64,000 bases of DNA. It comes from Gammaproteobacteria bacterium (ex Lamellibrachia satsuma). GTDB taxonomy: Bacteria > Pseudomonadota > Gammaproteobacteria > Chromatiales > Chromatiaceae. Of the stretch, positions 19,212-27,801 are shown piece by piece (within the stretch, counting starts at the first letter, position 1; every line of letters begins with the position of its first letter). The notes beneath the pieces are model-generated. The model was not told the DNA's origin. It searched no databases and saw only the letters and a program-made list of their open reading frames with translations. Made by a program: the position numbers and the translations under genes. The stretch covers positions 1-64,000 of the forward strand of contig CP053680.1 of NCBI GenBank assembly GCA_019623805.1, in the 5' to 3' direction.

Positions 19212-20755
19212 TGAGCCAGGGATATTTTCCGGCCCACCGTGTTTTTCCCATAATCGCTGCCTCTGTAGGAATATAAGCTCTATGTAGGGCAGTGAATTAT
19301 GAAAGACTGACCTATCCTTGTCGATATCTCAGCCTGCCAGCGCATGCATCCGCTTCAGGTTCCATGCCGTACATACCAGATTCCATTCACCTTGCGCTGA
19401 ATCACTCCCTCGAAGGTGAAATTGCCGAAATCCCATTACTTCTTTGATAATGCCGAAGACGGTCTCAACTGTCGATTTCCGTGTGGCATACACGGCCTTG
19501 CCTTCCGGTGTACTGAGTCGATGCCTCATTCGGGTTAACATATCGGCATCTTCCGGGCAGGGCGGCACCTGTTTCAGCCGCTCTTCCAGCGGCAGGTTGT
19601 GCCGTTCGCGGCTATCGGAGAGGTAGGGGGTGATCTCCTGTGCTTCACAACGATTGACATTCTCTTCACTGAAGTAACCCGTATCCGCCAACAGACCTTG
19701 TGGTTTTCCCAGCTGCTCTTCTGCTGCCTTCAGTTGTGCAAGTGCAGGTTCTATTTCCTGTTTGTCATTGGGTTGCTGGGTAATATGGTTCTCCACGATC
19801 AGGTGGGTACCGGTATCAACTGCCGCTTGGGCGTTATAGGCCTGAACAAACCCTTCCGATGAGGGCATGATGCGTGACTCCTCATCCGTGAAATTGACTT
19901 GGTCTTTTTCCTGTGGACCTTCTTCTGGCGGCTTTGGCACTCTACCTCTGGCCTTCTTCCCTGTCTTTTCCTCTCGTTCCTTACGCCGCTTCACCTTCTC
20001 TTCGTATTCCGCCCGTTCTTTTTCAAAGCGCTCACGCGCTCTTCGTTCGATCTCTTTCTTAGCCTTGGCTATCGCAGCAAGCCGGTCCTCACGACGTTTG
20101 AGTTCCTCTGGAATATCCAGTTCCGGCTCTTCTTCTGCATCGGCCTGTTCGGCCTTTTTCAGCAACAGCTCGACTTCACGATGAAGCTGCTCTTCAAGCT
20201 TGTTGGCATACCCCCAACTCATCGCCTTGTGTTTGCTGGCATTGGCCTTGACCTTTGTCCCATCCAAACTCACATTGCCTATCTTCAAAAGACTCATCGC
20301 CTTGGCTATCACTAATATCTGGACAAAGAATCCCTTCAACTCCTTGAGAAAGCGTTTGCGAAAGGTGGCGATGGTGTCATGGTCTGGATGGCTGTCTGCC
20401 GTAATGAACCGGAAGGCCACGGAGTCGTAGGTGGCTTGCTCCAACTTTCGGCTGGAGAATACGCCGGTTGCGTAACCGTAGAACAGCAGTGAAAGCAAAA
20501 TGGCTGGATGGTAGGGCGCTTTTCCTCCGCCACCGTATTGAGATTCCAGCTCTTTCAGATCCAGCTGTTCTACGATGTCCACGATAAATCGCGCCAAATG
20601 GTTCTCTGGTAGCCAGTCCTGTAATGAGGGCGGCAACAGATAGGGGGTGTCTCGATTAATCGTGCGGAATTTATCTGACATACTGACTTCGGTTCGTTAT
20701 TCTTTGGCTTACAGTATTTTATCAAATGGGACTGGTTAAATCCGACAGGCTCCTA
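19187..20755 (-). mobile_element. IS1182-family insertion sequence, copy 2
   Basis: This 1569-base element is almost identical to copy 1 at 3139-4707; differences are seen at, for example, 19282, 19609 and 20518 and in the right terminal repeat. The left end is TAGGAGTCTGTCGG and the right end is CCGACAGGCTCCTA. The left junction reads GGGATAG and the right junction CTAGTGAGG, so there is no matching duplication of the target. That fits a junction created by recombination with another copy. Both copies face the same way, so recombination between them would delete the 14.5 kb in between. Confidence 0.88.
19329..20681 (-). CDS. IS1182-family transposase
   Basis: An intact 450-residue transposase with the same domain order as copy 1: DUF772-type N-terminus, charged coiled coil and C-terminal DDE domain (LADTGYFSEENV and STVETVFGIIKE). 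The only residue difference I noticed from copy 1 is arginine instead of glutamine in SRERHN. Confidence 0.92.
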   Translation of the reverse strand: MSDKFRTINRDTPYLLPPSLQDWLPENHLARFIVDIVEQLDLKELESQYGGGGKAPYHPAILLSLLFYGYATGVFSSRKLEQATYDSVAFRFITADSHPDHDTIATFRKRFLKELKGFFVQILVIAKAMSLLKIGNVSLDGTKVKANASKHKAMSWGYANKLEEQLHREVELLLKKAEQADAEEEPELDIPEELKRREDRLAAIAKAKKEIERRARERFEKERAEYEEKVKRRKEREEKTGKKARGRVPKPPEEGPQEKDQVNFTDEESRIMPSSEGFVQAYNAQAAVDTGTHLIVENHITQQPNDKQEIEPALAQLKAAEEQLGKPQGLLADTGYFSEENVNRCEAQEITPYLSDSRERHNLPLEERLKQVPPCPEDADMLTRMRHRLSTPEGKAVYATRKSTVETVFGIIKEVMGFRQFHLRGSDSAQGEWNLVCTAWNLKRMHALAG

Positions 20756-20828
20756 GTGAGGATCAATGCTTGTACTGCAAAAAGCCCCCTGCCACATATC
20801 TGGCAGGGGTTGGGGAGGATCCGCCTGA

Positions 20829-21296
20829 TTAGGCGGCTTTTGCAGTGTGCCATCCCGAGGCATCTGCTTTGTAGGCTGTTATTCTTTCTTCCGCATCATT
20901 GATTTGGCGATCAAGTTCATTGATGCGCTCGATCATCTTTTCAAACTCTACGTTGCCTTCCATACGGCTTTTATAAATCCCACGGATGATGTTGCTGGCT
21001 TCTTCAGGTACTGGCTGCTTGTCTTTTTCCCAAAGAGCGACAGTCTGGGCGTCACGTGACACAAACGCACCAAGGGTCTGCTGGGTGAAGCCCAGCTCCT
21101 TACGGATAAAACGTAGCTCTGCCCCGGTCCAGTTAGGTCTGTCATCGACTAAATCGGCAGCAATAGCACGGTGCAACCCATCGAGATTGCGAATGGTGAC
21201 ACCTTCGCCAAACGGAGTCTCTTTTATGTCATAACCGTTGGTCAGATAGATATAATCCAACCCACAACCGGTGTATTGATACAATTCTTCTTTCAT
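20829..21296 (-). CDS. XRE-type antitoxin/regulator
   Basis: A 155-residue protein with a start segment (YTGCGLDYIYLTNGYDI, then GEGVTIRNLDGLHRAI) that I associate with antitoxins paired with DUF4258 toxins. It is followed by a helix-turn-helix of the XRE/MqsA type (ELRFIRKELGFTQQTLGAFV and DAQTVALWEKDKQPVP, residues about 60-100). The C-terminal 45 residues form a probable coiled coil (MIERINELDRQINDAEERI), suitable for dimerisation. The gene begins 28 bases downstream of the putative toxin gene on the same strand. It probably binds the toxin and represses the shared promoter. Confidence 0.7.
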   Translation of the reverse strand: MKEELYQYTGCGLDYIYLTNGYDIKETPFGEGVTIRNLDGLHRAIAADLVDDRPNWTGAELRFIRKELGFTQQTLGAFVSRDAQTVALWEKDKQPVPEEASNIIRGIYKSRMEGNVEFEKMIERINELDRQINDAEERITAYKADASGWHTAKAA

Positions 21297-21324
21297 TTCA
21301 CACCCCCCGTCATGTAGTCACTGA

Positions 21325-21678
21325 CTACTGACAGACGTTAATTACGTATAAGTGTTGTTCTTTTTCTACAGCTATTTCTAAAACGATGTCCTGACCAGCG
21401 TGAAAACGGCCCATGTTCCCTATGTGGGTCTGGCTTTCCTCATCCCATCGAGGATCTGAGAGGACACTGCCCTTTTGTAAACAAACCAGCATTTGCCGGT
21501 GGTTGACCGCACGTTCCCAATCTCCATCGGTGCAGTTATTTATGAACGTGATATTCGACGAATCAGTCGCCAACCTTTTAACCAGCGTCTCAAAGCGCTC
21601 ACGCGTCATTTTAAAAGCTTTTATCTCGCCCATTAGCGAATACCAATAAACGTCAGTAACATAAACAATCAAATCCAC
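21325..21678 (-). CDS. Putative DUF4258-type toxin
   Basis: A 117-residue protein read from GTG; an internal ATG 15 codons later (MGEIKAF) is an alternative start. The C-terminal 60 residues show the DUF4258 pattern of a histidine-arginine pair at a helix start (NHRQMLVCLQKGSVLSDP), a mid segment with GNMGRFHAGQDIVLEIA and a final strand LYVINV. Such proteins are small BECR-fold RNase-like toxins by analogy. It is the first gene of a two-gene unit with an XRE regulator, the toxin-first order seen in HigBA-type systems. The toxin assignment rests on this pattern and the neighbour, not on proven catalytic residues. Confidence 0.5.
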   Translation of the reverse strand: MDLIVYVTDVYWYSLMGEIKAFKMTRERFETLVKRLATDSSNITFINNCTDGDWERAVNHRQMLVCLQKGSVLSDPRWDEESQTHIGNMGRFHAGQDIVLEIAVEKEQHLYVINVCQ

Positions 21679-21693
21679 CTATAATTATTATAG
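21679..21693 (-). promoter_or_regulatory. Palindromic operator overlapping the toxin-antitoxin promoter
   Basis: A perfect 15-base palindrome, CTATAAT-T-ATTATAG, lies directly upstream of the toxin gene. It contains a TATAAT element, with TTGACT 13 bases upstream on the minus strand (shorter than the ideal spacing). An autorepressor site bound by the antitoxin dimer is the simplest reading. Confidence 0.5.
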
Positions 21694-21911
21694 ATTTTGA
21701 GTTTAAGTCAAATTAAATTATTAGATACTGATCAATATTCCCATTTCGCAGTGATAGGCACTTGGTGCTGGGTGGCACCAGCGCCTCACCCAAAGTCTCC
21801 ATTGATGTGCCGGGCGATGTCGAGATAATGCAAAATAATTTTGATCGAGATAGCAAAGGTTAGTGTTATGAAACCTTGAGAAACGCTACCCCAGTTGCTA
21901 CCCCAAAAACA

Positions 21912-21941
21912 AAGGGCCTAGCGATTTCTCGCTAAGCCCTT
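21912..21941 (-). terminator. Rho-independent terminator of tRNA-Asn
   Basis: On the minus strand AAGGGC and GCCCTT arms with an inner TAGCG/CGCTA stem enclose a short AGAAAT loop and are followed by TGTTTTTG. It begins nine bases after the tRNA CCA end. A related copy with a compensated stem lies at 2517-2546. Confidence 0.8.
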
Positions 21942-21949
21942 GATTTATT

Positions 21950-22025
21950 TGGCTCCCCGGGACAGGCTCGAACTGCCGACCTAGTGATTAACAGTCACCC
22001 GCTCTACCGACTGAGCTACCGGGGA
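21950..22025 (-). tRNA. tRNA-Asn (anticodon GTT)
   Basis: A 76-base cloverleaf on the minus strand with acceptor stem TCCCCGG/CCGGGGA, D-arm GTAGCTCAGTCGGTAGAGC, anticodon loop CTGTTAATC with GTT, T-arm loop TTCGAGC and an encoded CCA end. A matching promoter lies 17 bases upstream. Confidence 0.96.
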
Positions 22026-22042
22026 ATTGTGTTGCAGCGCGC

Positions 22043-22071
22043 ATATTAATGACACAGGTCCCGAGCGTCAA
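22043..22071 (-). promoter_or_regulatory. Sigma-70 promoter of tRNA-Asn
   Basis: On the minus strand TTGACG and TATTAA-overlapping TAATAT are separated by exactly 17 bases. The GCGCGC segment just after the -10 element is a stringent-control-type discriminator, common for tRNA genes. Confidence 0.75.
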
Positions 22072-22090
22072 TAGGGAAGTGCAGAAATAG

Positions 22091-22654
22091 TCAATTGCAG
22101 CTCAATTCACCACCACTGGGTCGGGTTTTGGATATTCTGGGGCGGCCGGCATTCGATACCACAACTGCCCTGGGATCAATGTTTTCTGTTACATCACAAA
22201 AGGTTAAGGTGAGGTTGCTGCCGGGAGAGGTACCGTCAGGCCGGTAGATGATGCGGCGCCTGCCCTGAGTCGAACGCATGCTGATGAGGGAGTGCCTCGT
22301 CGCATTCTGATAGCGAATCCGTTTTTCGGCATCGTCGGGTTGCCGGTTACCGTTTGTGTCTGCATAGAGCAGGAAACCTTCATGCCAGAGTGGCTCGTCG
22401 AGACAGGTTTGTGCATCGGAACTGGGGCAGAGGATAGCCAGACCACCGGTCATGATGGCTGTACTGCGCGTCAGTTGCAGGTGGCTGATGAAACTGTTGA
22501 TTTCACCACTCATCTGGCTGTTTGCCGCCAGTGTGCGATATGCGGGTACCCCCGCGCTGAGCAAAATCAGTGCAACACTCAGGGTGGTAAGCAGTTCGGG
22601 AAGCGTGAAACCGGCCGTGCAGGCTGGTGTTTGTCTATTCAGGACGACATCCAT
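22091..22654 (-). CDS. Type IV prepilin-like protein (FimT/GspH family)
   Basis: A 187-residue minor-pilin-type protein preceded by GGAGGGACAGAC and ATG. The prepilin peptidase motif AGFTLPELLTTLSVALIL has cleavage after glycine and glutamate at +5, so type III signal processing is expected. After the N-terminal helix, the C-terminal domain matches FimT/GspH-type pseudopilins: INSFISHLQLTRSTAIMTGG, a WHEGFLLYADTNGNRQPD segment and a final RPRISK strand, with a cysteine pair near the end. It stands alone, with no other pilus genes, between tRNA-Asn and the aspartate aminotransferase gene. Its role, as a minor pilin for pili or DNA uptake or a secretion pseudopilin, cannot be settled from this window. 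Confidence 0.85.
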   Translation of the reverse strand: MDVVLNRQTPACTAGFTLPELLTTLSVALILLSAGVPAYRTLAANSQMSGEINSFISHLQLTRSTAIMTGGLAILCPSSDAQTCLDEPLWHEGFLLYADTNGNRQPDDAEKRIRYQNATRHSLISMRSTQGRRRIIYRPDGTSPGSNLTLTFCDVTENIDPRAVVVSNAGRPRISKTRPSGGELSCN

Positions 22655-22765
22655 GTCTGTCCCTCCAGTAGAGGTGTGTGGCCGGTCCGTTCAGTTCACT
22701 CCTTGAACCTGAGCGCCAGCGCCGGGAACTATTTTCTCATCAGGACCCAGTCTACACGCAAAGAT

Positions 22766-23953
22766 TTATCCGACAAGCACTTTTTCGATCCTGTCCAGGG
22801 CATTCCGCAGGTTCTCCATGCTGGTGGCGATGGAAATCCTTACATGACCACCCAGACCAAACGCAGTGCCGGGTACCAGTGCCACTCCAGCCTTTTGTAT
22901 GAGGTATTCGGTGAGTTCCATATCGTTATCAACCCCTTCGATATTTTCCAGCGCACCCTCGATGTTGGGAAAACAGTAGAAGGTGCCGTCTGAAGGCAGG
23001 CACTCGACGCCAGGCATCATGGTCAGTCGATCGACCACATAGTCGTGACGTTCCTTGAAGAATTTGAGCATATCGCTAATGCAGTCCTGAGAACCTTCCA
23101 GCGCTGCCTGTGCCGCCACCTGGGAGATTGAGGTGGGGTTGGAGGTACTCTGGGACTGGATCTTCTTCATCGCCTTGATGATCTCCGCCGGGCCGCCGGC
23201 GTAACCAATGCGCCAACCGGTCATGGAGTAGGCTTTCGAGACACCATTGAGCACCAGGGTACGATCCACCAGTTCCGGACAGGCATTGAGGATGTTGACG
23301 AAAGGAGCCTCGGTCCAGAGAATATGCTCGTACATATCATCAGTGGCGATGATAATCCTGGGGTGTTCCTTCAGCACCTCACCCAAAGCAGTCAACTCCT
23401 CTTTGGTATAGGCCATACCAGTGGGATTTGAGGGGCTGTTGATGACAAACAGCCGGGTTTTATCGGTAATCGCCGCAGCCAATTGCGCGGCGGTGATCTT
23501 AAATTTTTGCGAAGCGCCCGCCTGGACCAACACGGGTACGCCGCCGGCAAGGATGGCCATATCGGGGTAGGAGACCCAGTAAGGCGCAGGGATGATGACC
23601 TCATCACCCGGATCCAGGGTTGCCTGAGCAAGATTGTAGAAGCTCTGCTTGCCGCCACAGGAGACCAGAATCTGCTCCGGCTTATACTCAAACCCGTTGT
23701 CTTTCCGGAACTTTTCGATAATCGCTTTCTTCAGGCCCGGCGTGCCGTCCACAGCAGTGTATTTCGTGAAACCGCTATTAATCGCTTCGATGGCAGCCTG
23801 CTTGATATGCTCCGGCGTATCAAAATCCGGCTCTCCAGCGCCCAACCCGATGACATCCTTGCCGGCAGCGCGCATCTCAGCGGCGCGAGCGGTGATCGCC
23901 AAGGTGGGAGAGGGTTTGACGGCCTGTACCCTTACAGAGAGTTTTGTGTTCAT
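22766..23953 (-). CDS. aspC: Aspartate/aromatic aminotransferase (class I PLP)
   Basis: A 395-residue enzyme from the ATG preceding [17 protein letters not shown]; an earlier in-frame ATG lies in the region shared with the uvrB leader. It is a fold-type I PLP aminotransferase of the I-gamma/bacterial AspAT type. It has the [10 protein letters not shown] substrate-binding motif, [11 protein letters not shown], the catalytic lysine in [16 protein letters not shown] and the C-terminal arginine in [10 protein letters not shown]. The reaction is aspartate + 2-oxoglutarate to oxaloacetate + glutamate. The gene is divergent from uvrB with 98 bases between the starts. The name is by family, as the symbol varies (aspC/aatA) between species. 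Confidence 0.9.
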   Translation of the reverse strand: MNTKLSVRVQAVKPSPTLAITARAAEMRAAGKDVIGLGAGEPDFDTPEHIKQAAIEAINSGFTKYTAVDGTPGLKKAIIEKFRKDNGFEYKPEQILVSCGGKQSFYNLAQATLDPGDEVIIPAPYWVSYPDMAILAGGVPVLVQAGASQKFKITAAQLAAAITDKTRLFVINSPSNPTGMAYTKEELTALGEVLKEHPRIIIATDDMYEHILWTEAPFVNILNACPELVDRTLVLNGVSKAYSMTGWRIGYAGGPAEIIKAMKKIQSQSTSNPTSISQVAAQAALEGSQDCISDMLKFFKERHDYVVDRLTMMPGVECLPSDGTFYCFPNIEGALENIEGVDNDMELTEYLIQKAGVALVPGTAFGLGGHVRISIATSMENLRNALDRIEKVLVG

Positions 23954-24051
23954 TTGTAGTTTCCGTGGCAAAAGAGACGAATCTGGAGTGCCTCTCTCGA
24001 GAGGCGACAACGTGCAATAATATCCAATTATCCCGAGATGCAGAATCCCTG

Positions 24052-26058
24052 ATGGCGAAAGATTTTCAATTAGTGTCCAAATTTGACCCGGCAGGCGACC
24101 AGCCAGCCGCGATCAAAAGGCTGCTGGAGGGCCTCCACGATGGCGAGGCAGGTATGACACTGCTGGGGGTGACCGGTTCCGGTAAAACCTTCACCATCGC
24201 CAATGTGATTCAGGAAACTCAGCGGCCAACGCTGGTTCTTGCCCCCAATAAGACGCTTGCAGCCCAATTGTACGGTGAATTCAAGGAGTTTTTTCCCCAG
24301 AACTCAGTGGAGTATTTCGTCTCATATTACGACTATTACCAGCCCGAAGCCTACGTGCCGGCCTCCGATACTTTCATAGAGAAGGATGCCTCCATCAACG
24401 AACATATCGAGCAGATGCGGCTTTCAGCCACCAAGGCGCTCCTGGAACGCAGGGATACGATCATCGTCGCAACCGTTTCGTCGATCTACGGTTTGGGTGA
24501 TCCTCGTTCCTATCTGGGCATGATGTTGCATCTCTCCAGGGGCGATATCATCAACCAACGCGACATCCTGCACCGACTTGCAGAGTTGCAGTACAAACGA
24601 AATGACGTGGAACTTCATCGCGCCACCTTCCGCGTACGGGGTGAGGTGATCGATATCTATCCGGCGGAATCCGATGCTGAAGCACTGAGAGTAGAACTCT
24701 TCGACGACGAGATTGAGCAACTCTCCATTTTTGACCCGTTGACCGGCGAAGTGCTGCGCAAGGTGCCCCGCTACTCCGTCTACCCGAAAAGCCACTATGT
24801 CACTCCCAGGGAGAAGTTGCTCGGGGCCGTGGATCACATCAAAGTGGAACTCAAAGAACGACTGGAGCAGTTGGAGTCAGCCCACAAACTGCTGGAGCGG
24901 CAACGGCTGGATCAGCGCACCCGCTTCGACATCGAGATGATTCTGGAGTTGGGTTACTGCTCCGGCATCGAGAACTACTCCCGCTATCTCTCCGGACGCG
25001 CATCAGGGGAAGCCCCGCCGACGCTGTTCGACTATCTGCCGGAAGAGTCGCTGCTGGTGGTGGATGAGAGTCATGTCACCATCCCCCAGATCGGTGGCAT
25101 GTTCCGGGGGGATCGTTCGCGCAAGGAGACCCTGGTCGAGTATGGTTTTCGACTGCCATCGGCGCTCGATAACCGTCCGCTCAAATTCGAGGAGTATGAG
25201 GCCCGCTCACCTCAGACCATCTACGTCACCGCCACGCCCCGTGACTATGAAATGGGACACTCGGGCGCGATCGTTGAACAGGTGGTGCGGCCGACAGGCT
25301 TGATAGACCCTGCCGTTGAAGTCAGACCAGCAACCAGCCAGGTCGATGACCTGCTCTCCGAGATCCGTCTACGGGCTGACAAGGCCGAGCGGGTACTTGT
25401 GACCACACTGACAAAACGCATGGCGGAAGATCTCACTGACTACCTGGGCGATCACGACGTGCGGGTGCGCTACCTCCACTCCGATATCGAGACTGTAGAG
25501 CGGGTAGAGATCATCCGCGACCTGCGGCTCGGAAAATTCGACGTATTGATCGGCATCAACCTCCTGCGCGAGGGGCTGGATATGCCGGAGGTATCACTGG
25601 TTGCCATTCTCGATGCGGACAAGGAGGGTTTTCTGCGTTCAGAAGGTTCTCTGATACAGACCATTGGCCGGGCGGCCCGTAACGCCAACGGCAAGGCCAT
25701 TCTCTACGGTGATCAGATTACCGGATCCATGCGCCGCGCAATAGATGAAACTGATCGCCGACGCGAGAAGCAGATCGCTCACAATGAAAAACATGGCATC
25801 ACCCCGCAGACCATCCGCAAATCCATCGCCGATATCATGGAAGGTGCTTATCCCGGCGCTCCCGTATCTCCCGGCGCATATGCCAGGGTGGCGGAAGAGG
25901 CGGCTGAGTATGCCAGTCTCACTCCCCAACAGATGTCCAAACGCATCAAGGAGTTGGAGGATGAGATGTACCGCCACGCCCGGGATCTTGAGTTCGAGGA
26001 AGCTGCACAGGTAAGGGATCAGATAAAAACGCTGCAGGACAAAGGGTTGGTTGCGTGA
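24052..26058 (+). CDS. uvrB: Excinuclease ABC subunit UvrB
   Basis: A 668-residue nucleotide-excision-repair helicase-like subunit, started at the ATG of [17 protein letters not shown], which fits known UvrB N-termini; an upstream in-frame ATG is not used by the family. Walker A is GVTGSGKT, the DNA-wedging beta-hairpin is [11 protein letters not shown], Walker B is [15 protein letters not shown] and the helicase C-terminal motif is [11 protein letters not shown]. The C-terminal UVR domain ([18 protein letters not shown]) binds UvrC. The length matches the usual 660-680 residues. It is monocistronic as far as visible. Confidence 0.97.
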   Translation: MAKDFQLVSKFDPAGDQPAAIKRLLEGLHDGEAGMTLLGVTGSGKTFTIANVIQETQRPTLVLAPNKTLAAQLYGEFKEFFPQNSVEYFVSYYDYYQPEAYVPASDTFIEKDASINEHIEQMRLSATKALLERRDTIIVATVSSIYGLGDPRSYLGMMLHLSRGDIINQRDILHRLAELQYKRNDVELHRATFRVRGEVIDIYPAESDAEALRVELFDDEIEQLSIFDPLTGEVLRKVPRYSVYPKSHYVTPREKLLGAVDHIKVELKERLEQLESAHKLLERQRLDQRTRFDIEMILELGYCSGIENYSRYLSGRASGEAPPTLFDYLPEESLLVVDESHVTIPQIGGMFRGDRSRKETLVEYGFRLPSALDNRPLKFEEYEARSPQTIYVTATPRDYEMGHSGAIVEQVVRPTGLIDPAVEVRPATSQVDDLLSEIRLRADKAERVLVTTLTKRMAEDLTDYLGDHDVRVRYLHSDIETVERVEIIRDLRLGKFDVLIGINLLREGLDMPEVSLVAILDADKEGFLRSEGSLIQTIGRAARNANGKAILYGDQITGSMRRAIDETDRRREKQIAHNEKHGITPQTIRKSIADIMEGAYPGAPVSPGAYARVAEEAAEYASLTPQQMSKRIKELEDEMYRHARDLEFEEAAQVRDQIKTLQDKGLVA

Positions 26059-26383
26059 GTGCTGGCTATTTTTTCAGAGGCGTTTTTCTTAATTCCACAT
26101 CGAATGAATCACTATGTCGTAGTTGATGCGGAATACAGTTCCATCTTCACAAATATCTGGGGTAGAACAATCGGCCAGACTAAATACCAAGGTGCAACTT
26201 GCGAGAAACCTCTACTTTTCAGGGCAACCTTTTTTCGGGAGGATGACCGCCCTGACCATGGGCGAACATATTTCATCTTTCATGGTGAAATCAATTTCTG
26301 AAAATTGACAAATAACCATGCAACACTTTCTCAAATCGTCCACAATTGGCGAGTGAGTCGGGTGCTTTTTCAAGTAGAGGGCA
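26059..26383. other. Intergenic stretch between uvrB and pcm
   Basis: A short plus-strand frame overlaps this 325-base gap but has no recognisable domain or ribosome binding site. It contains a TTGACA hexamer at about 26305 that could serve the pcm promoter, with a poor -10 partner. I see nothing else. Confidence 0.4.
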
Positions 26384-27037
26384 ATGCATAACATCAAAGA
26401 AATGCTGCAGGATATTGTCGATGAGGCCCGCTATGCCAGTCGAATGATTGGTCGTTCAGAGCTGAGTCCCAATGTGCTGGATGCCATAGCAAAGGTACCC
26501 CGTGAGCGTTTTGTCGACGTGAATATGCGCCGCCACGCCTTCGACAACAGCCCGCTACCGATCGGTCGCGGGCAGACGATCTCTCAACCCTTTATCGTCG
26601 CCTTGATGACTGACCTGGCTAATCCCTCGCCGGGGGATCGTGTGCTGGAGGTCGGTACAGGCTCTGGCTATCAGACAGCGGTGATGTCGCTCCTTGTACG
26701 GAAGCTATACAGCATTGAGATCATCCCTGAATTGGCGGATGAGGCAAAGTTACGGTTCGATGAGTTGAATTACCCGAACATCATCAGCCGGATCGGCGAT
26801 GGTTACTTCGGCTGGCCGGAGGAGGCTCCTTTCGATGTCATTCTGGTAACAGCCGCAGCCACAGAAGTCCCCCCTCACCTGCCGGATCAGTTGGCACCTG
26901 GAGGACGCCTGGTGTTACCCGTTGGCGGACGTTTCTACGGGCAGGATCTTCTTCTGCTTGAGAAGGACGAATCCGGAAATGTGACCGAGAAGAGTCTGCT
27001 GCCTGTGGCCTTCGTCCCAATGACCGGCGAGCACTAA
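26384..27037 (+). CDS. pcm: Protein-L-isoaspartate O-methyltransferase
   Basis: A 217-residue SAM-dependent methyltransferase that starts protein repair at isoaspartyl residues. It has the family-specific VPRERFVD and IGRGQTISQPFIVALMTDL segments, SAM-binding motif I VLEVGTGSGYQTAVMS and post-motif SIEIIPELADEA. Later segments are VTAAATEVPPHLPDQLAPGG and VLPVGGRF. AGAGGGCA before the ATG acts as ribosome binding site. The length is in the normal range of about 210-220 residues. It lies 130 bases upstream of tRNA-Val with no other gene between. Confidence 0.93.
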   Translation: MHNIKEMLQDIVDEARYASRMIGRSELSPNVLDAIAKVPRERFVDVNMRRHAFDNSPLPIGRGQTISQPFIVALMTDLANPSPGDRVLEVGTGSGYQTAVMSLLVRKLYSIEIIPELADEAKLRFDELNYPNIISRIGDGYFGWPEEAPFDVILVTAAATEVPPHLPDQLAPGGRLVLPVGGRFYGQDLLLLEKDESGNVTEKSLLPVAFVPMTGEH

Positions 27038-27126
27038 CCAAAGAGAAAAGTCGACGACCCTTTCTGCAGCCTGTAGGCACAGAAACAGCCTGCTCCGGGA
27101 AGCGGGCAAAAAATCTGTTCCGGCAC

Positions 27127-27156
27127 TTGCAATGCGTATATATCCACCTGTATTAT
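27127..27156 (+). promoter_or_regulatory. Sigma-70 promoter of tRNA-Val
   Basis: TTGCAA (27127-27132) and TATTAT (27151-27156) with an 18-base spacer lie 13 bases before the tRNA, followed by a GC-rich CGCGC discriminator. Confidence 0.65.
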
Positions 27157-27169
27157 TCGCGCTCTTAGC

Positions 27170-27246
27170 AGGCGCGTAGCTCAGTTGGTTAGAGCACCAC
27201 CTTGACATGGTGGGGGTCGGTGGTTCGAATCCACTCGCGCCTACCA
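27170..27246 (+). tRNA. tRNA-Val (anticodon GAC)
   Basis: A 77-base cloverleaf with acceptor AGGCGCG/CGCGCCT, D-arm GTAGCTCAGTTGGTTAGAGC, anticodon stem CCACC/GGTGG around TTGACAT (anticodon GAC), T-loop TTCGAAT and encoded CCA. Its 3' 45 bases form the left attachment site of the island that follows. The tRNA stays intact after integration, and its original terminator now lies beyond the right attachment site at 35382. Confidence 0.96.
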
Positions 27247-27247
27247 A
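27202..27247 (+). repeat. Left attachment site (attL) in tRNA-Val
   Basis: The 46 bases from the anticodon loop (TTGACAT) through the encoded CCA of tRNA-Val recur perfectly at 35326-35371, the expected product of tyrosine-recombinase integration at a tRNA 3' end. Confidence 0.92.
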
Positions 27248-27423
27248 TTAAATCAGTCACTTACGAGAAATCGGGGTGGCTTTTTTATTGCCTGGAGTAA
27301 CGGCTGGAGTAACGCCGGAATGGCCAGTTACTCTGCCCACCCTGCCCTTTCCATGTAGGTCGCCACATAAGAAAGTCAGCAGTTCCCCAACGCGCGCGGA
27401 GAACGTTTTACCAAGTTCTTGGT

Positions 27424-27720
27424 AAATCAGCAGGAGAAAGGAAGGCGAAAGAGATTCGCATTCGTGCCGAGCGCAAAGCCACCGAGATAAGAATCAGAGC
27501 CGAGCGCAAAGCTGGGCAGATGATGTCTGGGATGGGGCGCTCAACTCATGGTCCAGGGAGAGGAAAAAAGACGGGCCACGGTGAACCGCCTTTTATTGAG
27601 AAGTCGGAATTTGCCGAAGCCAAAAAAATCCGCCAGCATCTCAGACACCCAAGCAAACTTTGGCAGAAACTAGCCGCCCGGGACTTGGACAGGAAAGATG
27701 CCGCGTGTCACCCACTGCTA
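27424..27720 (+). pseudogene. Degraded fragment with a tandem KEIRIRAERKA repeat
   Basis: A plus-strand open frame contains two adjacent copies of an 11-codon unit (EIRIRAERKAT and EIRIRAERKAG) with different codon choice, followed by GQMMSGMGRSTHGPGRGKK. The pattern resembles the middle of small phage/plasmid proteins with AERRAGELL...GGRP motifs, in mutated form. There is no clear start, and the frame later runs into the antisense of the capsid gene. It is probably a relic. Confidence 0.3.
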
Positions 27721-27801
27721 GCAGGCATCGGGAGCGGCATCCCGGAACAGAATCACCTCAGTGATAGACCAATCTGCTCCGGCCCGGCGGGGATTAGCCG
27801 C

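Noticed and set aside
26059..26301. Short plus-strand frame directly after uvrB
   Set aside because: No ribosome binding site or recognisable domain; the sequence looks non-coding.
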